Assembly: GCF_965638725.1 (NCBI RefSeq)
Contig: NC_134951.1
Coordinates: 104,803,811-104,867,810, forward strand
Origin: Aptenodytes patagonicus
Lineage: Eukaryota; Chordata; Aves; Sphenisciformes; Spheniscidae
Direction of reading: 5' to 3'
DNA: 64,000 nt
The stretch's first letter is position 1; every line of letters starts with the position of its first letter. The notes under the pieces were generated by a model that was not told where the DNA came from, did no database searches, and saw only the letters and a program-made list of their open reading frames with translations. Made by a program: the position numbers and the translations under genes. Positions 38,341-50,300 of this stretch are shown in pieces.

Positions 38341-41300
38341 CCCTGGCTTACTTTCCCTGGGCTCCTGAGGGAAGGCGAGGAGTTGCACCTGCATTTCGCA
38401 CCGCCGCCCGTGAGCTTGAACTCTCGAAAGAAGCAGGGAAAGCAGAAAATCTGGGCTCAGACTTGTCTGAAACAAAAGTCGCCAAGTCTTGCTGCGCAGC
38501 CCGGGCGCTGCCATAAGGAGCGGAACAGCGGAGCAGTGTAAGCTAGGCTCCTGTTCTGACGCTGGGTCAGCCCCCTGGCTCGTCAGGGCTCCAGCTTTCC
38601 CGCTGCTCGTCCCACGCCCCTTTCTGATCTCGCCAAGGCTGCGAAAGTACAGCGCTGCAGATCTTGTGTGACGGGAACCGTGGCCGCCTCAGCAGGGTGC
38701 CCGTCTGTCGAAAAGGGTACCGAGCTTTTGGAGCCCCATGTCAACTTGCGAGGAATGAGCTGCTTAGTCCAAACGCTGTGTGATTTGGTGCTGCTGCAGA
38801 GTCCTAGGAGCCTGCGGGGAAGGCGCTGTCAGGTCACCTGTTCCGTTTAACGTTACCCACCTTTAGTAGCGGGCAAATAGTGTTAAGGTCTGTTATTTGT
38901 GCGTACCCTGGAACCCTCCCGGCGTGTGTCACTTGGGATGGAAGGAGGAGTCCCTGGCCTGCTGGGGAGCCATGTCCTGTGTCTCACCCCGTGCAGTGAC
39001 ACTCTGTCCCACTCGAGGCTCCGCATCTTTCTGAAAGAGTTGAGGTTAGTTTAAGCCCAGCTTGTGCAGCGTCTTGTTTGCAGAATTGCAGTTGCAATGC
39101 TGGTTAATTAATGCTGTTTTTCCTGTAGTATGTGTCTTTTCCCCACTTCATAGATCAATATTTAGTGCTAGACATAGGCTCTTGCTCTGGTTAGCTTTGT
39201 TGCACAAACTACCCTTGTAGTTAGATTCCTTTTAACACCTGGTTTTCTGATTAAAACCAGATTCTGTTTTAAAACATTTCTCTTCTTGATCTATTACAAT
39301 GCCTGAGCACTTAGGCTTCACACACGGGGTGTAGCATCACCTGAGAGGGTAACCTCTCAGGGTAAGTGCCGAGTCTGTTTTCCTAGGGAGAATTGTGTGA
39401 TGCTTTGGTTTTAAGCTTTCTTTTAATTTCTCTAAGGCTTGTATAACTCATCAATTCCTTCTCCCCCTTCATCTCTTTCATCCTGTGTATAACATCATTG
39501 ACAGAGTAAGATATTTCAGTGTTTTCTTTTCAGGGTTTCTGGAAGACCAGAAGCAACTCAAGTCTGTGAACTGGTAATATATTTTTATTTCTTCCTTACT
39601 TTCATCTTTGTGTGGTTCAGTGAAACACTTAGCATTTCACGTTACCAAGTTATTCAGGCTGATTAAGTTGTTCCCTTTAGAAAACCTGCGTTTAGGAGAC
39701 AAAAATGAATGTGATTTTTGTGTGGCTCTGAATTGTTCTCTACAGTGTCTAACTCAAAACTGTAATACCATGAGAGGGCAGAAGCAGCAGGAAATAACAT
39801 AGCTCTTCTTGGGTTTTTTGCATATTACTTAGTCACAGTGAAAAGTAAATCATGCTTTAAGTTGTTTTAATAGTATTAATAAACGTAGTGTTGCACGAGT
39901 TAGGAGATGTTTCGTTCTCTTTTGAATGAAGAAATACGTTAATGCTCATTCCTCTTCTTCAGATTGCCAGTGCTTTACTTCTCTTTCAGTCAGGATTTGA
40001 TAACCTCCTTTATCATCACATCAATAAAAGACTTCAAAGTTTCAGTGTGGAAAAATTAATTATTTTGGTTCATTTGTTTCCCTTAGCAATTTTGTGCATT
40101 AATGTCCTATTTACTGATTTTTCCTCTTTGGGCTGAAAGGAGCTAAGAAAGAAGTAAATGGTGCTGTGCCTACAATCCTGGTTTCGCTATAATTTTGGCT
40201 GTAACCCGGCACACTGCTGTTGGTTTGTGTGAGCCCGGGACAGAACTGGCTCCGAGTCTGGCTTGTTTGAAGCTTAGAGCTTGACAGCTGAGCCAAACCT
40301 GACCAACTCCCTAGTGGACTATTGTGAACTGATGGCTATTTCACTTACCTTCTTGAAAGCCAGAAGCGTTTTCAGTGAGCTCTGTCCCTTGTATGCATGC
40401 CCTTCTACAGTTTTTGCTGTGTGTGTCGTCTTCTTGGGAAAATCCAGTGCCAGTTCAGTAAACGCCTTGTCTGTGGAGATCAAAGGTCCTCACTCAGATG
40501 AGACTGAAAGAACCAAATATTGTGATGCTCTCAGTGAAATCAGTGCAGAACGAGGCACTTCGGCCTAAGTCTACCAAGATGCTTTCATAATCTAAGTGGA
40601 GGCATCCAGCATAACTATTTGCATAAAAGGGTGATTTTTGAGAAATTCCATTGCATCTGCATAACAGTAGGATGGGAGAGGGAAATCATAACATGGGAGC
40701 TAGAGGTGAGGGTATTTGCCTGCTGCCTAATAGAGTGTTACTGTTGTTGGCGTTACACTAGTGTTTTCCCTTGCAGTCCGAGACTTCTGATAAATCAAGT
40801 GCAGAAAGCGATTCGGAGACTGAAGTGGAACAGGTCTCTGTGTATCGTAAGCTCCTGGCTACCCTGAAGACCTCTCCTGAGTCTGAGAGTGAGGAAGAGG
40901 AAGATGAAAGTGAATCGGAAGAAGCTGGGGAAAGTGAGACAGAAATGGACAGCGAAGGGTCCCAGGAGACCGGAGAAGCAGGTGGAGGTGAAGAAGATAA
41001 GAATGATGTACTAGACCAGGAAGAAGGTAGTTTGTCTTTTCCCATGCTTTGGTAAACATTGTTTCAATTAGAAAGTTTGAATGAATAATGCATGTTTTTA
41101 GCCAGGATCCTGGTGTAGACTGGCTTGTTGGCTGGGTGCTCTTCTGGCATGGAGACTCTGTTGCTCCGTTGCCTCTGTGGGTGGGAGCAGCAGCTGCTGA
41201 AGGATTTAGCAGGGGAGAGGGTAGCTGTGCTCATTTTCCGGCAGACAGCCCGCTGCTGCTTCCTCAGATGTTGTTTGTGCGGCAGCACAGAGGAAATCCA

Positions 41301-44300
41301 CATGGAGCAGCATACCAGGGGTTCTCACCCACTCATGGGAGACGCAAGCTGTTCTCTCACACAGCATCTGGTTTGGCTGCTGCCACCGAGAGGAGGGAAA
41401 GGTTTGCCTCGTAGCAGAGGAAAGAATATGTTAATTGGAAGGAAACCTCCTCTCCCTTATGATGAGGCGTCCTCATTCATGAAGTCTGCAAAGAAATTCT
41501 GGGAGAGAGGAGTCAACTTTTTATTATTTTCAGTTATTTGGTGTCTTTGGAAACTAAAATATATTCCCCGGATAGGTTATTTCTTTCATTTTCTCTGGGG
41601 AAACAGACATTATATGTTATGTAACGTTTGGCATGCTAACCAAAAGTCGTCTTTCCTGTAGAATACAAAGCCCGCTTTTATCTTTTTGGATAGAATATTG
41701 AAAGAAAAAGAATTGGTAACTCAAAGGGATGTAATATCCCTTCGGCCAGTTTGGATCAGCTGTCCTGGCTGTGCCCCCTCCCAGCTCTTGTGCACCTCCT
41801 CGCTGGCAGAGTATGGGAAGCTGAAAAGTCCTTGACTTAGTATAAACACTGCTTAGCAACAACTAAAACATCAGTGTGTTACCGCATTATTCTCATACTA
41901 AATCCAAAACACAGCGCTGTACCAGCTACTAGGATGAAAATTAACTCTATCCCAGCTGAAACTAGGGCATAGCTATAGACAGTAACTTTTCCAGGAGAAT
42001 ATAACCCATTTCTCTCTCTAACAAGTTACAGCTACAGACACAGCAGAGCAGACGCTTGCCCAGGAGCAGGCTGATGGTGGGGATACCTCTTGTGACCCAA
42101 GTCATGGAGTAATTGAGGAGTTTACTGATGTGAAACACGAATCTGAATTTAGCTTGGAAACCAATTTCATGGAAGAGGAGAGTGGAGACTGCAATGCAGA
42201 TAAGAGAGAGAGCACTTCTTCACAAGCCTTTTCAGAAGGTAAAACGCAGTATGTTTGTGTTTAGTGATCTGCCTCTAGAGGAGTATCCGTAAACCTGTGT
42301 AAATTATCAAATGCCCGAATGATACGCTATATAGCTTCTGAGTTCTTCCGCTGCATTATTCATTGTATTGCCCACATGTGAGCTGGTTACATAAGGGACG
42401 CTTAACGCTAATGCAGATGTGTAGCTGAACCATTTGTTTTCTGTAGCCCCTGTGGACTGGGATTTGTGCGTAGCTTCTGTTATGACCAATAAAGCTTGAA
42501 ATATCAGGAACTAGAAATGTGCGTGGAGGGGGTTATCTTGTTCTGTTGCTTAATAGTAGTTTAAAAAGCTAGTGTAATACGAAGGGCCCTGCAAGCCTGC
42601 ACTTGGCTGTGGAAGATATTCTTGGCACAGACAGCACGGGAGATAATCACAAAGCTGACCTGTGAGGGCATCCTTCACAACTCAGTGGAGTTAGAGGTGA
42701 GATTCTGGGAAGCTTGGGGCAGCCACAGTAATTTAGACAAATGCTCAGGGCTCTCTGAATTTTGAAGGTTATGCAGAGGAGTCTGACTGCACCAGGATCA
42801 GGACGGCATGAGGCATCAGCGAAGCATCTGTGTGGTATCTTTTAAGGGTGTAGCCCAGAATCTCAACGCCGCAGTGCGCTGATGGGTGCAATCTGAGCTT
42901 CAGTGTTGGAGTCGTCCCACCATGTGTAGTACAAATAACTGTATGCACGGGTGTGTGATCGTTCAGTGATATGCCACACATTGGCACTTGCAGAGCTTCT
43001 ATTCGTATTTCATGCTCTGTGGTTTTAATATCAGATGGCATAGTTTGAGAGGGAGAAATATGTTTGTAGCATCCCTAGTGATGCTGGCTTGTCATCTTGG
43101 AGCAGCAGCTGACATTAGATCTGGGAGGCAGCCTAGCTGATACATGAAATGTGTGGAAGCATCAAAGGGCCATGTGATAGAAAAAACAGCTTGTTCTTGT
43201 TACCATGAGAATATTACTTAGGCTGTTGGCATTGCATTTTAATGAGAACCATAGCTCTCCAACTGCATGCTAAGTATCCTAACAGCTTTGTGCAACCTAT
43301 AAATGATGCACTACTTTTCAGTGGGTTCCTGTAGCTTGGAAGTGGCTTTATAATCTATTACAGAAAATGAGTCACCTAAGATAGCAGAAAGGGGATGGAT
43401 TTCTACTGTGGTCCTGGGGTCACTAGAATTCCTGAAAACGCTTCACATTATTCCCTCTACTTTATCTGACAAATGCTGGAATCAGTAAAACTCAACTGAA
43501 CAGAGAACCTGTGTCACAGTTAAATGATATCCTGTTCACTTGCGTTGCTGGGAAGATATTCTCAACAGTGTCATAATTAGCAAATGTCTTGACTTTTGCC
43601 TGGATAGCTTGTGTGTGGGCTAGATATCCTTTGGCAAGCACTAGTGTTCTCTAATTAGTTTTCTTTATGCAGTGAGTGCTGCTGTGCTTCAAGCAGTGTA
43701 CAGAGCTTGGTTTTCAAAATAAGCTTTGCATGTGACTTGTGCATGCCAGTGTCTTTGAATATAATATGATTTTACAGTTCCTTGCCTCTCCTTTCCAAAA
43801 AGAAATGCTGATTAGATAAATCAGACTTTTGCTCACTTCAGGCAACTTTTGCCTCCCTTCCCCAAAACCCGCCTAATCTTTCTCTGCTTTATCACAAACT
43901 GTGTTCATATCACTGGCCAAAGATGCAAAGCCCTGGGCAGAACTGTTTATAAATTAAGAAGGGCAGTAAGTTCACTTGGGTCTTTCCTACTGACAACCTA
44001 TTTCACCTGCAAGGGATGGATGTGTCAGAGCTGAAGGCAGAAAATTGCCACAATGTTTTCTATTACATACTGCTTTCCTGTCCAACATTTGTTTTGTGAT
44101 TGAAAGTTCTAGTACTTCCATAAGTGCTTCTTTTTCTTTTTTTAAAGCAATCTGTCAACTCTGTTCTCTCTGTTCTTGTAGAGAGAGTTTGACATCTTTT
44201 CTCTCATCTCCAAATGCTTTGAAATAACTAGTTTTAACGGTGGTGGTGGCCAGCATGGAAACTGTTGGTGTCATTTGCAAATCCATTTCGAAACCTGATT

Positions 44301-47300
44301 CCAGTATTAGCTACAATAGTTCTCAGGCTATTTTTTTGTTGTTGTTATAAATAGATCCATTTAAACAGCACATGGACAAAGAACTTGAAGAAAAAGAAGT
44401 AGAAAAAATGTCTACGCTTCCTAAAACTTCAAGTCAAAGCAAGGTAACAGTGTTCTGTAGCCATCCAGAGTTCCTCAAAATGCCTGGATTAAAATAACTC
44501 TTTTTTTATACAAGTGAAGTAGATTCATAGTTGTTATTATTAGCTGTTGACACTGGAATTGTCAAGATTTTGTCACTGTGTTGTTGCTGAAGTGCTTTCT
44601 TCTTCACTTAGTGCTGAGCGAGAGTCGAAATCTAAAGTCTGCTGTTAAGTAGGCATGTGGCGACACATCTGAAAAACATAGCTTCGGAGTTTGATCTGTA
44701 GTCCCAAAACCACAAGTTTAGTACTCTTGACACCGGGCAGAAACAGGACTGGTTTCTGAGTGGTAACAGCGCAATGCCAGGGATGTGCTCTGCAGCTGAA
44801 CTTGTGAGGTGACCACGTACAGTCTTAAAAGTACTTGTGATGCACTCTCACGTTCTTGCTTCGAGATGGCTGTATCTCTGTACGCATTTGCAAGCCAGTA
44901 AAGGGGAATTGAACACTTACGTTGTTAATACTGGAAATAATAGGTGAATTACAGTACCAGAAAACCACCTCATTGCTTGAGAGAGAATATGGGTTTTGAA
45001 AACGTTCATTTTTAGACAAACCTTTGCTTCCTAACTTTTTCACATCTGATTTTGTTTTGGAGGGTTGCCTTGCATTCTGGTCAGCCATATGCTGGGTGAC
45101 ATTCATTGGAAGATATCCAATGGTTAGTCAGTCAGAGAGAAAGCTGTGATTTTAAAATTTTAGTTTATTTTTTTCTTTTTTGGAATATGGTGGCCAAAAA
45201 TACCAGTGCCACCTGAAGCTATGCGTGATATATCTTTGCTTAACTTGGTGTAGCTACTTTACAGAGATAGATAGGGACAACTTGCGTAGCAGAAGGCTTA
45301 AAGTTTAGAGTTGTCCCCTACTACACTGATACCTTTTGCCCTCGAAATCAGACAGACTTCCAACAAGATTGCATTTAGCAACTGATTCACAACTTCTGGG
45401 TTTAGTCCCTAATGGGGTTTTGTTTTCATCTTTAGATAAAGTACATACCTCAGTGCAGCTGATCTATAGCTGTAGTCACTCCAGGGTTCTCATCTTGTCC
45501 CTGGTTTGTGCCACTGATTGGCTGGATGGGTTAGGCAGAAATGACATCCTTCCTCTTCCTCGGTTTTCTCATCTGTACAATGAGGACAGTTACAGACACA
45601 TCACTGCAAAATACATTCGGATCTACTGAGCTCAAGTTTATTGTTATTTACCCTGGTAGACTCTAAGGAAGAGATTGCGTTTTGAAAAAACGGTTTCAAC
45701 TTCTATAATGAAAAGAGATTTCTCAAATTTCATGAACTTGATTGAACTGCCAGCTGTGGTGATGTGCTTTTAAGTGTACTAAGTTTGGTACCTATGACTC
45801 CTCTTTGTTTGTTTGTTTTCTTTTCAGTGGCCAAGGCTGGGCCAACTAACTTTTTCTTCCACTTTGGAGAAATGTAAAACTTTGAAGGCAGACAAAGAAG
45901 TTGATGTGAAACAGCTTTATCTTCACAAGCCTTTAGAATCCACTTGGCCAAAAGTGAATAAACAATTTCTGTCCTCAGCGAACAAACCAAGCGATCCCTC
46001 TTTTACCCCGTTACAAAGAGAGCTCTTCTGTATCATGAATACGTACCGGGACTTGTTCTATCCAGAAAGAAATGCTTTAACAAATGGAGAAGAAATCCGG
46101 CATGCTTACTGCTTGCATGCCTTGAACCATGTTCTGAAGGCAAATGCCCAGGTGCTCAGCAACAATGCCAAACGAAGAGACCAAAAGCCAGGGACTGACA
46201 ATGATGACTACAGGGATCAGGGGCTCACTAGACCTAAGGTAAGAGAGCTTCGTTAATGTGATTCCCCCATCCCCACCCTGGCTGTCTGGTCAGGCTGTAT
46301 AAACATCCTGGTGGATTATCCGGAAGTATTTCTGTTGCTGCTCTCTCAGGTGACGTGTTCCTGGGCCTGTGCCTTTCCACATCCCTTTCTCGTGCCTCGA
46401 AGTTGTCTGCCGTGGCCAGGGCAAATACCCCGTGAGAAGCAGTGAGCACAGGGTTGTCAGTCAGCCTGTTTCTGTGCTGAGCCATGAGTTTGACTTCTCT
46501 TTTTCTTTGTCCCCCTATCACTACAGACTGACATGTCACCTTTTCCTGCTACCATTTCTAAATCTACCAGTACAGAAAGGTGCCTCCACATTGATCTTCA
46601 GTGTTAGTGCAGGTAGCGGAGGCTGTCGCCCAATGTGGGATGTCCCAGAAATTTTTTTTTGTCCTTAGGCACTTGTGGGGACTTGCCTGCATGGAAGGAT
46701 CTTTCTGTACCTGGGAGACCTCGGGAAATCCCAGTTCCATCGTCAAGGCCAACTGTCATAGTTGGTGGAGCGGGCCTCAAACCAAGGCTCCCTGGATTCA
46801 CAGCATCCTCTAGTTGATAACCAGGTGGATTCAACTAGGGCTAGCCTGTCACTGGTGGTGCCAACTACCTGTTGAACAGTTTCAAAGTTGGGTTTCAGTG
46901 TTTGCTGCACGTCTGGCAAATGCCTTTGGTTTCTATGTTGGCTCCCCAGTTAGATATTTATATTTGAGTGCTGTGCAGAGGCTATCGCCACCCATCCAGG
47001 AGCCAGCTGTTGACCCTGTCTGTGTATTGTGGGAGCTTTTGCTTGCTTGGGGGGTAGGGAGAACAGGAGAATGTGCTTAGTTTTCACTTCCCCTGTAATG
47101 GTTCCCCGCCTCACACCCAGGGTACCAAACTGAGCTGCTGGCCAGTACCTGTTCACGAGCACGCTGTCCCAGTGCATCCTCCCTCCTCGCTGCATGTCAG
47201 AATTGTTTTGTTTTGATTGTTGGGATGCCCTGGGGGCAGATCTAAGTAAAAAAAAAAAAAAAAAAAAAAAAATTACTTAACATACAGTTAACTGTGAGTG

Positions 47301-50300
47301 TTCATATTTTATGGGTTATTCTGTTGTAACCATTGATCTACGCAGGTACTGATGATAGTGCCCTTCAGGGAATGTGCTTTGCGAATTGTGCATATTTTCA
47401 TCAGTCTTCTTGAAGTGAATGACAAAAGGAAAATAGATGTAAGTAATAAAAAGCGCTTCAAAGGGGAGTTTGGCTCTGACCCAGAAGAGAAGCCCCCCAA
47501 CCTGAAAAGACCTGAAGATTATGAAGCTGTCTTTGCTGGCAACATTGATGACCACTTCAGAATTGGTAATGACCTACTGAACAGATGATTTTTAGCTTGT
47601 AAAGAACTGAGACGTAACAAGTTCTTCTTAAATGTTTAGGAGCTATCAGGGCTGGAAGTTCTGGTGAGACTCTAGGCTCTGTGGTATTCGTGCTGGTTTT
47701 GCACTGGCAACTTGGATTTTTATGAAAATCTTTCTTGCCTTGCCAGAACTTAAAAAGGAAGAGAAAATAAAAAAGTAATTATTTTTCACATCAAGTTCAG
47801 AATCACTTAAAATGCAATGATTGCTTTATTGTAGCAGCACTGCCCACACCTCATTTTAAAGAGGATAGCCTTGACTATGCAGCAGTCTCTTTCATGTTAT
47901 TAAAAAAAAAAAATCTTTTGGGTTTAATCAGCCTATTCGCAATGTCTCTTGTAGTCAGTACTGTTTGGAACAAAATTAAAGCTCAGTACCGAGCAAAGCA
48001 GTTTTCTACTGTGCTGCCCATGTTTTTCATGAAAGCAAAGGAGTAGCCAGCAAGTAAGACTGTTGGACAAGCCGCAAGTTTGAGACTATTTCATAATATT
48101 GTAATCTCAGGCTGTTTTAGTAACTCAGTATGCAGAGAATTAGCTAGTGGCTTGGTTCCTGGAGCTGCCATGATGAGTAGGCAGTTTTTCTAACTTAACT
48201 CGACAGATCAGAGACTTTTGAAATTATTGCCCCTTGAAAGGTAAATTGGCATCCCAAGAGATTTAATGGTACAGTGGAAGATGCGAGCAGGTCCCACTCA
48301 GTCTTTCTTCCTTCCCCAGTGGGAAGGCTCTTAGCCTCTCTGGCTGAGAGCCTCTTACTTTCAGTAGCATAACAACTTTCCTTTCAGTCCTCTCCCATAC
48401 CACAGTCTGCTTGATCCACTTACTAGGTGCGAAGGAATGCTTGGAGAAACTTTCGGTGCTGTTACTTGCAGAAGCAAATCATAGAAGCAGAATAATTATT
48501 CTTTCTTACTGTGCCTCACACCCTGTTACTTCTGCACAAAGATCTAATTTAAAGTACATTTGTTATGCCTTACTAAGACCACCCTTTCGCATTTTAAACA
48601 GAAAAAAGACTTGATGTTGTTAAACCATGTATATGCTGTGACAAGTGATATCTTCTTCCTGGAAATTCAACCAATTGTGCCTTTCCTTTTTTTTTCCCCT
48701 TTTTTATCATTGGATTTAAATAGATAGCGGGAGGGGTCCCTGTTGCTGTCTGTGTGAAATTCTTGCAAGTGCCTTCAGCTGTGCCCATGATAGCTGGCTT
48801 CACACAGAGAGGGAGAGAAGTTGAAGAGATGCCTTTGGGCAGACTGTAGCGGGTGGTTTGAATATGGTCTGGACTACCTGGATTTTTAGGATCAGAAAAC
48901 TGTGGGTCCTAGCAATGTTGCCATGTTGTTATGACACAGGTAACAAAACAGACTCCTTTGATTCCTTTCTTTTCCTTTCTTTAACATGAGAGGTGACGCA
49001 TAACCTCCGTCGGCATGTACACCACAACGTGCAGTGTGAGAAGCAATGCCAGGAAAGGTGCAAGACTGGTGATGCTTTCAGGCATCGTAACATGAAGAAC
49101 CTTTTCCTTTGCGTTTTAGTAGCAACTCTTGTGGCCCTGTGAATAAAGGCAGTTTATAGTCAAGAGGTCCACACTGAATTTTTCATGACAGATTAAGGTA
49201 ACAGTTATTATAGTACCTAATGGCAGAGACCAAAGTCTCAGATTTAGGGAGAAAGGAGTAGTTAATCATTTCTGCTTTTTATTTTTTTTCTTAAGTTCTT
49301 CAGCCTCCTTATCCCCCTTTTTGGCTGAAAATGACAAAAGATGTGTTTCAGTTAAAAAATGTTGTCCAAGCTATGAAAAATCTGGAAAAAAGTACTACTG
49401 AAAGAGTTTGCCGAGCTTCATGAAAATCTGCCAAATGCTTGTCAAATGGGGGTGGGGTGGGTAAGCACTTTTCAGGGGAAAAGAGAGTTTCAGACAGATT
49501 GGTTTCATCCAGCTCTAATCATTAGTATGTGTTAAGGGAGAGGAAATGTAGGGAGGTACTGTTACAGAGCGTGCTGGAAGAAAATGGTTGATAATTGACC
49601 TTAACTAAGAAATTGCTGTTGGTTGTTGTCGGACAGGGGTTGCGATTCTTCAAAAGAGTATGAGACTATATGCACCATTTTACTCATCGGATATCATCAT
49701 TGCCTCTCCCCTGGGTATGAGGACTATTATTGGCGCAGAGGGGGAGAAGAAGAGAGATTTTGATTTTCTATCATCAATAGAAATTCTCGTAATTGATCAA
49801 GCAGATATTTACCTGATGCAGAATTGGGAACATGTTCTGGTGCGTTTTCCATATGTACTCATTTTTGTGTTGTACTGTGTCTCGTTAGCCTGATATAACT
49901 TAGTTTTGGCAGTGAACAGTATTGCTATTTTTTAATTGACTTGATTCCAGATACGTATGCTTGTTCCTTTTTCTCCCTCCACCCTGATGTTTTCCTTATA
50001 CTAAGAATATTCTTTCTACAGATTTTGGTAGTATTCAGCACCTGTTCTCTATAAATCTTAGTATTTGATACTTTAGTGGTATATTTCATCAGAGAATTTT
50101 TTGGACAGTTTTAATTATCTTGCAGGGTGAGATAATGATGATGCCTTTAATCACACCTGGAAGAAAATATGCCGGCTGTCTTACTGCCCAGTGTCGCAGT
50201 CAGATTGCAGCTGCATGAGGAATCCGTACAACCTAATTCAGGTTCCTCCAGAAAGCGATAGGAGCTGGTGCTTGTCTCCACTGACTGTAGAGATACTAAG

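Noticed and set aside
37549-38514. A 321-codon minus-strand open frame across the UTP25 CpG island
   Set aside because: It is explained by high GC and few stop codons. It is low-complexity Pro/Ala/Arg, has no recognisable domain, and overlaps the clear UTP25 promoter and first exon.
46560-47272. Possible retroposed gene ending in the A25 tract
   Set aside because: No reading frame or known gene is recognisable upstream of the tract. Two loosely similar segments (about 46610 and 46975) are too short to support a duplication.
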